Source of the DNA: Hyphomicrobiales bacterium
GTDB taxonomy: Bacteria; Pseudomonadota; Alphaproteobacteria; Rhizobiales; Rhizobiaceae
Assembly: GCA_900473795.1 (NCBI GenBank)
Contig: UCMT01000035.1
Coordinates: forward strand, 1-64,000
Reading direction: 5' to 3'
DNA length: 64,000 nucleotides
In this document: piece after piece, positions 43,107-52,173 of the stretch
Numbering within the stretch: the first letter of the stretch is position 1
Layout of the letters: every line of letters begins with the position of its first letter
Position numbers and translations under genes: made by a program
Notes under the pieces: generated by a model
Seen by the model: only the letters and a program-made list of their open reading frames with translations
Told to the model about the DNA's origin: nothing
Database searches by the model: none

Positions 43107-43896
43107 GCCGAGAAAAGCGGCACCCGCCAGTCTATGGACGCGCAAACAACAAAAGAGCGGAGCTGTGCTCGGTGATCATCGTCGTCAACTGGAGAATATC
43201 AGCCGACGCCTGTTCTTTCGGCAAGGTCTGTCTTTGGGTGCTCTGACCATGCTGTCGGGCTGCAATCTCCAGGACGACACAGCTGTCGACAAGGTGCTTT
43301 GGGCGATGTCCCGCTGGAACGACCGGGTGCAAACGTTCCTGTTCGACCGCAATCGGCTGGCGCCAACCTACCGGCCAGAAGACGTCACGGACCCGTTTCC
43401 GTTCAATGCCTTCTATCCCGAAGACAGCGCGCCGGACGTTGACCTCCTGAATTACAGGCTGCAAGTCTCCGGCCTCGTCGACAATAAGGCATCTTGGAGC
43501 CTCGATGATCTGCGCCGCTTGCCCCGGGTCTCCCAGATCACACAGCATATCTGCATCGAGGGCTGGAGCGCGATCGGAGAGTGGAGCGGTGTTCCCCTCA
43601 GCACCTTCCTCCAGCATGTTGGCGCGGACATGACAGCCAAATATGTCGGCTTCAAATGCGCGGACCGCTACTATTCCTGCATCGATATGCCGACGGCACT
43701 GCACGCGCAAACCATCCTGGCGCTCGACTTCGGCAAGGATCCCTTGCCGCTGAAATATGGCTCGCCTATGAAGCTTAGGGTGCCAACCAAGCTCGGGTTC
43801 AAGAACCCCAAGCATATTGTTGAGGTGTTCGTTACCAATGATTATCCGGGCGGCTACTGGGAAGACCAAGGCTACAACTGGTTTAGCGGGCTTTGA
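43090..43896 (+). CDS. Tat-exported molybdopterin oxidoreductase (sulfite-oxidase/MsrP fold)
   Basis: A 268-residue periplasmic enzyme. A twin-arginine signal, ISRRLFFRQGLSLGALTMLSG, is at about residues 36-56, unusually far from the N-terminus. The molybdopterin core has QITQHICIEGWSAIGEWSG with the metal-binding Cys in HICIEGW, and MKLRVPTKLGFKNPKHIVEV. With the b-type cytochrome just upstream and a neighbouring two-component system, the set parallels MsrPQ/HprSR, which repairs oxidised methionine in periplasmic proteins; sulfite or other substrates are equally possible. Confidence 0.85.
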   Translation: MAEQPEPRKAAPASLWTRKQQKSGAVLGDHRRQLENISRRLFFRQGLSLGALTMLSGCNLQDDTAVDKVLWAMSRWNDRVQTFLFDRNRLAPTYRPEDVTDPFPFNAFYPEDSAPDVDLLNYRLQVSGLVDNKASWSLDDLRRLPRVSQITQHICIEGWSAIGEWSGVPLSTFLQHVGADMTAKYVGFKCADRYYSCIDMPTALHAQTILALDFGKDPLPLKYGSPMKLRVPTKLGFKNPKHIVEVFVTNDYPGGYWEDQGYNWFSGL

Positions 43897-44028
43897 AGAG
43901 GTCCTTCGCTGAACTTCGACCAGGACCACGTGCCAAGAAGGCGCACGCCGCGGCAGAATTAACCGCCGCCAAGATGTCCATCCCCGATAAGCATGAGATT
44001 CGGCCAACGCTTGGCCGAAGGCTGTCGA

Positions 44029-44389
44029 TCAACCGAAATTGAGCCGCTTTCGCAGATCCGCGTTTTCAGCACGGCTTCTCGGCCAGCAGCTTACGCGTTT
44101 CTGGTTTTCCGCTTCCAGCTGGAGAAGATCCGCAAACTCATCAACTGCCACCACCGACGGTGCAGTCGCTGCCTCGAAAATCTTCGGAGCGCGTTGACAG
44201 GCGCACGTTTGGCTGCTGTCGCACCTTCGTCGGACTTTTTCTTGCGTCAGTTCTCTTCCGCTGTCCAGATTCAGCAGTAGACGACGCCGGTTGCGCCGAA
44301 TCTTTTTGGGGTCGTTTCAGGCGTTGGCTTTTTGGCGCGAGGCTTACGCTCCTTCTCGCCGCCGTCTCTTCTTTTGCAGGCGAAGACAT
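44029..44389 (-). pseudogene. SyrB-like regulator relic
   Basis: A basic, Lys/Ser/Ala-rich N-terminal stretch (MSSPAKEETAARRSVSLAPK) is followed, after frameshifts, by VDEFADLLQLEAENQKR and RAENADLRKRLNFG. This ending matches the C-terminal coiled-coil of the rhizobial SyrB family (ADL..LE.EN...RAENADLRKRL). At least two frame changes break it, so it is a relic. SyrB represses SyrM-dependent nodulation regulation in Sinorhizobium, but many paralogues of unknown role exist on rhizobial plasmids. Confidence 0.6.
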
Positions 44390-45299
44390 TTCGCTGCTGC
44401 TAACTTTAGGTGCTCCCGACAGAACTGGCGTTGCCTCGCCGTGCAGATCTTGCGCACGGACCGGAGATCGATGTTTCCCCAGATCGAGGCTGGATTGGAA
44501 TTCACTTTTCGCCGGCCAGATCTGTACTCGACGGCAAAGCTGCGCTGGATTTTTTTCAGTTTCAGGGCTTCGGGTGTCTGTGGTGAGTTTCGCGACGTTT
44601 CACGCAACAGGCTATGCACATGGCGACTACAGCGGCGCCGGTCTAGAGAGGGCGCAAACTTGGATGCGGCGACCACGATCGAGAAAAGCGGCCAGCATGG
44701 GAGTCTGCTTCAGGATAGCTCGCACGAGGTTTCGAGGTCAAAGGACACAAGGTCATCACGGTTAAGCGCCCGATCGGCGTTGCGATAATCGGCCGCCCAA
44801 AAGTGAGATCCGCACCAAGGTTGATGCCAGCCGACGGATATTAGCCGCCCGTGATGCTTGACGTGCCGACGCCGACTGCAAAGAGGTTCGGTGCCGAAGC
44901 CCCCTTTCGTCAGTGCGGCGGCTGAATCAGTTCGCATTCTCACTGCTGCGTGGACACAGACCTTAATACTCAGATATTTAACGAATTCACGACCATTATT
45001 TGCGCGAATGCAGGGACGGATGCCGGCCGCGCCAGAGAAGATCGCGAGCGTTCCTTCGATCCAGCGGCGGGCCGCGCCGAGGATCGCTACCACGGTGTAA
45101 AAAGAGGCACCCGGGCCAAGGCAAGTGGGTAATCCGCGAGCGTGAACCGGCATGCGATGGAAGTCGCTGGCCCGCTAGGCTACACCGACAGCCCCAGACA
45201 AAGATATTTGATCTCAAGGTAGTCCAAACTTATTTAGTCTAGGGTGATTAGCCGCGAGCTACGCGACAACTATCATCACTTCCGCCCGCGACCTTGGGA
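44390..45299. other. Decayed region with a transposase scrap
   Basis: No intact gene. Reading leftward at about 45024-44980, the peptide GIRPCIRANNGREFV resembles the integrase-core block (IRSDNGxEF) of IS3-like OrfB, flanked by unrelated sequence. Long open frames here lack ribosome sites and family similarity. Confidence 0.45.
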
Positions 45300-45785
45300 T
45301 TATACGAGTTCAGAAAGGGCTGCAGCGTCAAAGCGCTTCAAGCTGGCCTCATCGGCGTCCTTGATTTTTGCCAACCAGTTGGGGTCACTGATAAGAGCGC
45401 GGCCACCGGCGATCATATCGAACTCGTCCCGCTCCATTCGTTCGATCAAACGATCCAGGCCCTTTGTTTCCGCCCCTTGGCCTGCAAAAGCGCTCATGAA
45501 GTCGCTGTCAAGGCCGACCGAGCCTACGCTGATTGTTGCAGCACCGGTCAGTTTCTTAGCCTATCCAGCGAAGTTCAGACCTTTTTCGCAATCGATCTCA
45601 GGAAATTCTGGTTCCCAGAACCGTCGTTGCGAGCAATGCAGGACATCCACGCCAGCTTCCACCAACGGCAGCAGCCAGTCGGTCATCAACGCCGGTGTCT
45701 CGCCCAGCTGTACCGTGAAATCCTGCTGCTTCCACTGGCTCACGCGAAGGGGATCGGAAAGTTATACGGATGGAACGTCCGCCGC
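45300..45785 (-). pseudogene. NADH:flavin oxidoreductase (old yellow enzyme) relic
   Basis: Leftward reading gives LSDPLRVSQWKQQDFTVQ, VEAGVDVLHCSQRRFWEPEF and CEKGLNFAG, an in-frame TAG (45563-45561) where a Trp codon is expected, then AKKLTGAATISVGSVGLD, MERDEFDMIAGGRALISDPN and the C-terminus SLKRFDAAALSEL. This is roughly the C-terminal 160 residues of an OYE-family enzyme; the N-terminal barrel half is missing. Upstream, the Lrp gene ends at 45788. Confidence 0.75.
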
Positions 45786-45787
45786 TC

Positions 45788-46228
45788 TTACTTCCGGATG
45801 ACGGAAGACAGCGCGAATGCTGTCAATGTATCACGTACTCCGGGCATTTCCGCAATTTGTTGCCAAATCTGCCGAATTCGGTCCGCCTTTTCCGCCTCAA
45901 CGCGCACCAGAAGGTCGAAATCTCCCGTCATGACGTCGCACGCGACCACCTCGGGTATCTTTCTCAGAGCGTGAAGCACTTCGCCGCCGCGCATCCGGTC
46001 GTGGCGGTATACAAACATCAGAGCAGTAGTGAGGTTATGGCTGGCGTCCCCATCGCCCGTGATGATTGTGTATCCTTTGATATAGCCGTCTCGCTCCAGG
46101 CGCTCGATTCGCACCCTGACAGCGTTCCGCGACAGGTTTATCTTCGAGGATAGCTCCGCATGCGAAATCCGGGAGTTGGCCTTCAGTGCCGTCAGCAGTT
46201 GCTCATCGATGCGATCAAGAGATTTCAT
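45788..46228 (-). CDS. Lrp/AsnC-family transcriptional regulator
   Basis: A 146-residue Lrp/AsnC protein: HTH LDRIDEQLLTALKANSRISH... with SKINLSRNAVRVRIERLERDG, then a RAM ligand-binding domain containing VVACDVMTGDFDLLVRVEA. Such proteins sense amino acids. It is encoded directly after the homoserine-kinase-like gene (14 bp) at the end of the leftward homoserine/aspartate gene set and is the likely regulator of that set, with homoserine or a related amino acid as effector. Confidence 0.88.
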   Translation of the reverse strand: MKSLDRIDEQLLTALKANSRISHAELSSKINLSRNAVRVRIERLERDGYIKGYTIITGDGDASHNLTTALMFVYRHDRMRGGEVLHALRKIPEVVACDVMTGDFDLLVRVEAEKADRIRQIWQQIAEMPGVRDTLTAFALSSVIRK

Positions 46229-46242
46229 GAAGCTGTCGAGGG

Positions 46243-47028
46243 CTATCGGAACATGTCGAGCGATATCGAATTGTATGCTGCCATGGAGAACTCTGCCAGT
46301 CGATTCCCGTCGTCGTTGCCAGCGTAATGCCTAGCTGCGGACGCCAGTACGAAACCTGATAGAGCGTCTTTCTCGGAGTCGGTCAATGCTCTTTCTGCCT
46401 GGTAGCCACGTAGCACCGCCTTTGCTCCGACTGGGTCGATCCCACCGTCTGACCTGAGTGCCCAATTAACCAAAACCTCGGCAATCTCCGAAACCAGATA
46501 GTCTTCGTGGCGCAGCCGAAAATTGATCACGCCGCGCACCTCATTGCCAAGGAAGAAAATATTATCTGGAACCAGAGCCCCGTGGATCGAGCCCGAGGGA
46601 AGGCTCGAGACCTTTCGCTTCGCCTTGCGGGCAAGGGCGGAGTGAATTTGCGCCATCACTCGCCCTAATCCTTCACACTGCTCCGCATTTGCGCTCTTCG
46701 TGGGTGATCCGGGAAGGAAATCGACGACTGCTACGAGGTGATCAGCTGCACGGCAAGTGGCGTGCCCTTCAAGCGTCCGTCTCGGCTTCGGACACGGAAC
46801 GCCGTGAGCAAACAGATTGTCCATAGTCTCAAATGCCTGCTCGAGATCGAGTGGCTCTGCACCGTTCTCGAAGAGGGTGACGATGAATTCGCCGTCTGCG
46901 GTTCGAAACAGGTAGGTGGTTTCGGTATCGCCATTAGCGATACCGATCACCGACGTCAGGACCTTCATTCCGTAGGTAGATGCGATTGACATGCGATCCG
47001 CGTCGGAAAGCTCGGTAAATACACCCAT
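46243..47028 (-). CDS. Homoserine-kinase-like protein lacking catalytic aspartates (probable pseudokinase)
   Basis: A 261-residue protein of the choline/aminoglycoside-kinase fold, most like type II homoserine kinase: YGMKVLTSVIGIANGDTETTY, FIVTLFENGAEPLDL, then SIHGALVPDNIFFLGNEV and GVINFRLRHEDYLVSEIAEVL. In homoserine kinases the catalytic loop is IHADLFPDN and the metal-binding motif is LIDF; here the essential Asp is Ala (HGAL) and the second Asp is Asn (INF). About 50 residues between the lobes are also missing relative to the usual 320. It should be unable to transfer phosphate. The reading frame is otherwise intact, with AAGGAAG before the ATG at 47028, so it may be kept as a binding or sensor protein, or be in early decay. 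Confidence 0.75.
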   Translation of the reverse strand: MGVFTELSDADRMSIASTYGMKVLTSVIGIANGDTETTYLFRTADGEFIVTLFENGAEPLDLEQAFETMDNLFAHGVPCPKPRRTLEGHATCRAADHLVAVVDFLPGSPTKSANAEQCEGLGRVMAQIHSALARKAKRKVSSLPSGSIHGALVPDNIFFLGNEVRGVINFRLRHEDYLVSEIAEVLVNWALRSDGGIDPVGAKAVLRGYQAERALTDSEKDALSGFVLASAARHYAGNDDGNRLAEFSMAAYNSISLDMFR

Positions 47029-47038
47029 TGCAACTTCC

Positions 47039-47869
47039 TTATAAGACTGATTGTTTTGTCGCTGCCTGCGCGAATGCTGCAGCACCGTCGAAAACCCGAT
47101 CGAGATCAGTCTGCCCGAGAACTCCATCCTCTTCGACCACATCGCGCAAGGCACGGTTTTCAGCCAAGGCCTTTTTGGACAGCGAGGCCGCAGTGCTGTA
47201 CCCGATCAACCTTGCAAGGGGGGTGGTCAAGACAAGAGATTGATCGAGGAGCGCCTTGCAGCGCTCGACGTCGGCGGTCATCGGGACGGCGTCCTGAAGC
47301 TGTGTACGACCAACCTTCAAAGTATCCCTGAATTCGTGGGCCTTCGCGCGGAAAGCGTCACGCAGATCGACCTGCGAACTCACCAAGGCTTCTCATGCCC
47401 GGATCATCGTGAGGCGCAAGGCTGTCGGATAGACGTCGTTCGTGGACTGGGACAGATTAACGTCGTCATTGGGATGGAGCGTCGAATAGTCTCCAGGGCG
47501 ACTTCCGAGCTTGAGAAGCGCGATATTCGTCAGGACCTCGTTGACATTCATGTTGGTCGATGTACCAGCGCCGCCCTGCATCATATCGACGGGAAAGTTG
47601 TGTTCAATCTCTTTCAGTTCGATCAGATCGTCACACGCCTCGCAAATCGCACGGCACTTGTCCGCAGGCAGTAGACCGAGATCATGGTTCGTCAAAGCCG
47701 CCGCCTTTTTGACCATCGCCATGGATTGGATCAGTTCCGGAAAGTTGCTGAGGCGCATGCCGGAGACGTCGAAGTTCAGTTCGGCTCTCCGAGTATGTAC
47801 GCCATAAAGCGCATTGGCGGGGATGGGAAGCGAGCCAATGAGATCGGCTTCAACACGTTCTACGGTCAT
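47039..47869 (-). pseudogene. aspA: Aspartate ammonia-lyase relic (in-frame stop and internal deletion)
   Basis: The N-terminal 155 residues are well preserved (MTVERVEADLIGSLPIP, GGAGTSTNMNVNEVLTNIA, HPNDDVNLSQSTND). A TGA then interrupts the frame at 47395-47393, after which the same frame resumes as SSQVDLRDAFRAKAHEFRD, LKVGRTQLQDAVPMT and jumps to VERCKALLDQSLVLTTPL and IGYSTAASLSKKAL, skipping roughly 180 residues that include the catalytic SSxMPxKxN loop. Total about 277 codons against about 470. Non-functional. Aspartase would convert aspartate to fumarate and ammonia, the expected last step of homoserine breakdown here. Confidence 0.85.
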
Positions 47870-47870
47870 C

Positions 47871-48761
47871 TTATTGAGCCCCCTTAGTCTGCAATTCCGC
47901 GTGACGCATGGCGTCATCGATTTCCATCTTCACGTTCTCGCTCACCTGTACGAGCGGAAGGCGGAGATCGGCACGGATGAGCCCGAGGCGGGAAAGAGCA
48001 TATTTCGCGCCTGCAGGGCTGGTTTCGAGGAAAAGCGCCTGATGCAGAGGCATCAACCTGTCCTGTAAATCCAATGCCTTCGCATAGTCGCCCGCGAGGC
48101 AAGCTTCCTGGAAGTCGGCGCAGAGGCGAGGGGCGACATTGGATGTAACGGAAATGCACCCATGACCCCCATGCGCCATATAGCCGAGCGCGGTTCCGTC
48201 CTCTCCCGAAAGGAGGTTGAATTCCTTGCCACAAGCCATCCGTTCGAGTGACGGTCGCAGAATGTTGCCAGTCGCGTCCTTCACGCCAATGACATTTTTG
48301 AAGTCGTTGTGGATTCGAGCGAGCGTTTCGACCTGGATGTCGATGACACTCCGGCCGGGAATGTTGTAAACAATGATGGGAAGCGATGCTTCGGCATCGA
48401 TCGCCTTGAAGTGCTCGTAGATGCCGAGCTGTGTCGGCTTGTTGTAGTAGGGAGCCACGATCAGTAGGCCGTCGGCACCCGCTTGCTGCGCATGCCGGAC
48501 GAAATCAATTGCTTCCTCGGTGCTGTTCGAGCCTGCGCCTGCAATGATGGGGACACGATCTCTGGCAGTCTCGACCGTGATCTCGACGATCCGCTTGTGC
48601 TCCGCATGGCTTAGTGTCGGGCTCTCACCGGTGGTACCGCAGGGCACCAGCCCCGAAGAACCTTCTGAAATCTGCCATTCGATGAGGCTGCGCAGGGCAG
48701 CCTCATCGACCTTGCCATCTGCGAACGGCGTGACGAGCGCGGTAATGGAACCTTTAAACAC
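47871..48761 (-). CDS. Dihydrodipicolinate-synthase-family aldolase (DapA-like)
   Basis: A 296-residue DHDPS/NAL-superfamily protein of normal length. [14 protein letters not shown], catalytic Tyr in [12 protein letters not shown] and Schiff-base Lys in [11 protein letters not shown] are all present, which fits true DapA (aspartate semialdehyde plus pyruvate). GTG start with GGAG 8 bp upstream. Embedded between aldehyde dehydrogenase and the aspA relic in a leftward set that handles aspartate semialdehyde, so it may be a catabolic paralogue of housekeeping DapA. Its end is 1 bp from the aspA relic start codon. Confidence 0.88.
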   Translation of the reverse strand: MFKGSITALVTPFADGKVDEAALRSLIEWQISEGSSGLVPCGTTGESPTLSHAEHKRIVEITVETARDRVPIIAGAGSNSTEEAIDFVRHAQQAGADGLLIVAPYYNKPTQLGIYEHFKAIDAEASLPIIVYNIPGRSVIDIQVETLARIHNDFKNVIGVKDATGNILRPSLERMACGKEFNLLSGEDGTALGYMAHGGHGCISVTSNVAPRLCADFQEACLAGDYAKALDLQDRLMPLHQALFLETSPAGAKYALSRLGLIRADLRLPLVQVSENVKMEIDDAMRHAELQTKGAQ

Positions 48762-48800
48762 CTTTGAACTCCGTATGCTGATGACTTTTCGATAGTGCTC

Positions 48801-50222
48801 TTACGAGCGCTTCAACCTGTTGATGCAGACGACCTTGGGCTGGGTCATATCCTCGTAGGCAAAGCGGACACCTTCGCGACCCATGCTGCCGTACTTGAAT
48901 CCGCCGAATGGCATCGCGTCGAAGCGATAGTCGGAGGAGTCGTTGATCATGACGCCGCCAGCCTCGATGCGATCAGCCGCGTCGAGCGCATCTTCGAGAT
49001 CGTTGGTGAAGATGCCTGCGTGGAGGCTGTATTCCGGGCTGTTGGCGAGCTCGATTGCGTCCGCAATGCTGTCGAACGGCTCGAGGACTACGATCGGTGC
49101 GAACACTTCCTCGCTCCATGCGTCGCAGGTCGAGGGAACGTTTTCGAGAACCGTCGGCGGATACAGATTGCCGGAAGGCTGGTGACCGCAGAGCAGGATC
49201 GCTCCTGCCTCGATAGCACGCTCGACCATCGCGGCGGCGCGGCCAACGGCCTTCTCCGTGATCATGGGACCGACATCGGTGTCACTCTCCAACGGGTTGC
49301 CCGTCTTCAGCTTGAGCGTCTGCTCGACGAACTCGTCCCGGAAGCGTTCATAGATCGGACGCTGAACCAGGATGCGCTGCGTGCCGATGCAGTTCTGGCC
49401 AGCTGCCCAGTAGGCACCCGATACGCAACCCTCAACCGCTGAATCAAAGTCGCTGTCTTCCATGACGATTACAGGGGCGTTCCCGCCGAGGTCCATGGTG
49501 AGCTTCTTGATGCCTGCGGACTTCGAGATCGCTTCGCCAGTAGCGAAGCCGCCCGTGAAGGAGATCATGCGGACCTCCTTGGCCGAGACGAGGGCCTTGC
49601 CAAGCTCCGCACCGCCGATGGCAACTGTGATGACTTCATCCGGAAGGCCCGCAGCCACGAGGGTATCCACCAGCTTGACCGCCGAAAGGGGGGTAAGTTC
49701 GGACGGCTTGAGGAGGACCGAGTTGCCGCCTGCGATCGCCGGGCCGAGCTTGTGGGCGACGAGGTTCAGGGGATCGTTGTACGGTGTAATGGCCGCAATG
49801 ATCCCGAGGGGTTCGCGGGTGTACCAGCCTTGGCGGGATTCCGAGCCCGCATAGGCGTCAAACGGAATGACCTCGCCTGCGTTGCGTTTCGCTTCGTCTG
49901 CGGAAAGCTTAAGCGTGTTGATGCAACGGGTGACTTCCTTGCGGGCCTGGGTGATCGTCTTGCCTGCTTCACGGACGATAAGGGTCGCGAAGTCTTCCAT
50001 GTCGGTAGCGATCAACGATGCGGCCTTTTCCAGGATTGCGGAGCGCTGGTGCCGGGGCAGGGCCCGCGCGATGCGGGCTCCGGTTCTGGCGCGACCAAGC
50101 AGTTCCGGAACGGAGTCCGCGCTGGTTTCAGCTACCGATCCAAGGGCCACCCCGTTGAAAGGGTCGTGGACGACGATCGCATTTTCCTGGAGTTGGGTTG
50201 AACGGGCAGCGCTCTGCATCAT
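48801..50222 (-). CDS. NAD(P)-dependent aldehyde dehydrogenase
   Basis: A 473-residue ALDH. Catalytic Glu in [11 protein letters not shown] and catalytic Cys in [13 protein letters not shown] are present, plus cofactor-side [20 protein letters not shown]. Its nearest subfamilies include phosphonoacetaldehyde, lactaldehyde and succinate-semialdehyde-type enzymes. The ATG overlaps the homoserine dehydrogenase stop by ATGA, so the two are made together; oxidation of aspartate semialdehyde to aspartate is therefore a plausible role (inference from context). Confidence 0.87.
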   Translation of the reverse strand: MMQSAARSTQLQENAIVVHDPFNGVALGSVAETSADSVPELLGRARTGARIARALPRHQRSAILEKAASLIATDMEDFATLIVREAGKTITQARKEVTRCINTLKLSADEAKRNAGEVIPFDAYAGSESRQGWYTREPLGIIAAITPYNDPLNLVAHKLGPAIAGGNSVLLKPSELTPLSAVKLVDTLVAAGLPDEVITVAIGGAELGKALVSAKEVRMISFTGGFATGEAISKSAGIKKLTMDLGGNAPVIVMEDSDFDSAVEGCVSGAYWAAGQNCIGTQRILVQRPIYERFRDEFVEQTLKLKTGNPLESDTDVGPMITEKAVGRAAAMVERAIEAGAILLCGHQPSGNLYPPTVLENVPSTCDAWSEEVFAPIVVLEPFDSIADAIELANSPEYSLHAGIFTNDLEDALDAADRIEAGGVMINDSSDYRFDAMPFGGFKYGSMGREGVRFAYEDMTQPKVVCINRLKRS

Positions 50223-51280
50223 GCTGCTTCTTTCTTGGGGCTTGCGCCGCTGGCGTTGTGGATGGCGACGATATCCGAGAGAAGTGCGTAGGCCGTCTCG
50301 ATGCGGCCAGCGCCTGGGCCAGTCACGGTCACGGAGCCGAGAAGCTCGGTGTTCAGGGACACGGCGTTGGTAGCACCGCTAACCGCGGCAAGAGGGTGCT
50401 CAAGCGGAAGGCGCTTGGGCTCAACGCTGCCAGTTACGGACCCGTCCGCTTGACGAATGGCGGAACCGATGAGCTTCCAGCGGCTGCCTGCCTTCGTGGC
50501 GGCGTCGATGTCGCTGGCCGTCAGGCCCGAGATTCCCTTGCGCGGGACATCGTCCGGCCTCAGGTTCGCGCCGAGCAGCTCGTTTGCGAGGATCACGACC
50601 TTGAGACGCACGTCGAAGCCCTCAACGTCGGCTGTGGGGTCCGCTTCTGCATAGCCGAGCTCTTGTGCTTCCTTCACCGCCGAGGAGAAGTCCATGCCAG
50701 TTTCCATCCGCCCGAGCACGAAGTTCGAGGTTCCGTTGAGGATGCCTTCGAAGCCTTTCAGTTCCGCGCCTGCCAAGGTTTTTTCCGCCATGCGGATTAC
50801 CGGGGTGCCGCTCATGACGGAGCCTTCGTATTCGAAGCGCACGCGATTCTTCTTTGCGAGAGCCTTGAGTTCCCGACCTGCGATCGCCACCGGACCCTTG
50901 TTGGTCGTCACGATGTGCTTGCCTCCTTCGAGAGCCCAGCGGCAATGCGAGACAGCAGGCTCGCCGTCCTTGGGATTGGTGAATGTCGCTTCGACGATGA
51001 TGTCTGCAGGAGCATTCTTGATGACGGCTTCGTTGTCGGCCTCGGCACTTCCGCCGGAGAGCTGGCCGAAGCCGCCCTTGGCGAACTTGGATTCAACGAG
51101 GATCTTTGCGTCTAGGCCGTTCGGGGAAATGACAGACCCGAGGTACAGGTCGCTAACTGCAATGATGTTCAGACGGAAGCCTAGGTCCCGTTCCCAGAGG
51201 CTGTTTTTTGAAGCGATCAATTCGGCAAGCGCACGGTTGACGCCGCCAAAGCCGATCAGTGCGATGTTGTAGACTGTCAT
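50219..51280 (-). CDS. Homoserine dehydrogenase
   Basis: A 353-residue homoserine dehydrogenase without the C-terminal ACT domain usual in the ~430-residue biosynthetic enzymes. NAD-binding [16 protein letters not shown] at the N-terminus, substrate-site [30 protein letters not shown] and [14 protein letters not shown], and [19 protein letters not shown]. The ATG at 51280 has CGGAGGA upstream; the open frame continues upstream to 51706 only because it runs through a ligD relic. First gene of the leftward homoserine/aspartate operon. Absence of the feedback domain and the ALDH partner suggest catabolic use, homoserine to aspartate semialdehyde. Confidence 0.9.
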   Translation of the reverse strand: MTVYNIALIGFGGVNRALAELIASKNSLWERDLGFRLNIIAVSDLYLGSVISPNGLDAKILVESKFAKGGFGQLSGGSAEADNEAVIKNAPADIIVEATFTNPKDGEPAVSHCRWALEGGKHIVTTNKGPVAIAGRELKALAKKNRVRFEYEGSVMSGTPVIRMAEKTLAGAELKGFEGILNGTSNFVLGRMETGMDFSSAVKEAQELGYAEADPTADVEGFDVRLKVVILANELLGANLRPDDVPRKGISGLTASDIDAATKAGSRWKLIGSAIRQADGSVTGSVEPKRLPLEHPLAAVSGATNAVSLNTELLGSVTVTGPGAGRIETAYALLSDIVAIHNASGASPKKEAA

Positions 51281-51409
51281 GGTTGTCCTCCGGTGTTTGA
51301 ATGCCGATATACTGAGCGGCAATCTGCACTGTCGGAACGCACCATTTAGACCAAACGACAGAGCATTTTGCTCAAAGCTGATCCGTTTTGTATCGTTGGT
51401 TGCGGGGCT

Positions 51410-51721
51410 CAGAAGATGCGGGCGCGACGAAAGTTCCATCTTCAGCAGATCGTGGCCATCGACATAGAGGAGATCGAAGTCGTAGAGGATGACCTCTTCC
51501 GATCTGCGCTTACCGCCTCGCCCGCCCAGCGCCTTCAGAAGCGCGTTGAAATCAGAGCGGCCCCGATCATCAAGCACCACGGCCTCGCCGTCGAGGATCG
51601 CCGTCACGCCCAAGCCTCGGGCTGCAGCTTCTATGGCCGGAAAGCGATCGGTCCAGTCGTGCCCATTCTTCGTCAATATCCGCACGCGGTCGCGCTCGAT
51701 GTGCACAGCGACCCGATAGCC
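51410..51721 (-). pseudogene. ligD: ligD relic, middle part (adenylation domain)
   Basis: Leftward reading gives GYRVAVHIERDRVRILTKNG, HDWTDRFPAIEAAARGLG, ILDGEAVVLDDRGRSDFNAL and YDFDLLYVDGHDLLKMELSS, a recognisable stretch of the ATP-dependent ligase domain of LigD (non-homologous end joining). It joins exactly, Asp-Gly, with the piece ending EVKWD at 56899. It is cut at its distal end near 51410, next to the homoserine dehydrogenase promoter. Confidence 0.85.
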
Positions 51722-52028
51722 GATGGGGTGGACGCCCCCCGACGGCCCGTCATGAATGAGATCGGCATCATCGGTTTAGACTTGGCAAAGCAAGTATTCC
51801 AGATCCATGGCGCGAGACCCGATGGGAGTGTGGTTCTCCGGAAGAAGCTGGGGCGCGGCAGAATGCTCGAGTTTTTTTGCCAAGCTTCCAAGCTGTATCG
51901 TCGCGATGGAAGCATGTGCCAGCGCGCATTACTGGGGGCGAGAGATCCGCAAATTGGGACATGAGGTTCGGCTGATCAATCCGTCCTATGTGAAGCCTTT
52001 CGTCAAGTAATGCGCACCTCTCCATTCT

Positions 52029-52067
52029 TTGACTAATCGTCAGGTGGCCATAATGCGAAGGAACGCG
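52029..52067 (+). repeat. Left terminal inverted repeat of the RIT element (39 bp)
   Basis: Starts TTGACTAATCGTCAGG and ends ATAATGCGAAGGAACGCG; the exact reverse complement is at 55824-55862. The inner TAATGCGAAGGAA also occurs in direct orientation at 55773-55785, just inside the right end, and TAATGCG again at 52008-52014, suggesting repeated recombinase-binding sites. Confidence 0.9.
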
Positions 52068-52173
52068 GAACCGGCGCAGAAAATCCATACAATTCAGCTG
52101 TTTGTCGCCGTCTTTGCTCTGCATTATTTTCCGGCGAACCTCTGCGGTCATTTGACCAGCAGAGGAGTTATAG

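Noticed and set aside
43897-45299. Several open frames of 60-200 codons on both strands
   Set aside because: Apart from the SyrB-like relic and an integrase-core scrap, none has a ribosome site or family similarity.
51281-51706. Apparent LigD-homoserine dehydrogenase fusion in one open frame
   Set aside because: The homoserine dehydrogenase has its own ATG with CGGAGGA, and the upstream part is a ligD relic that happens to stay in frame.
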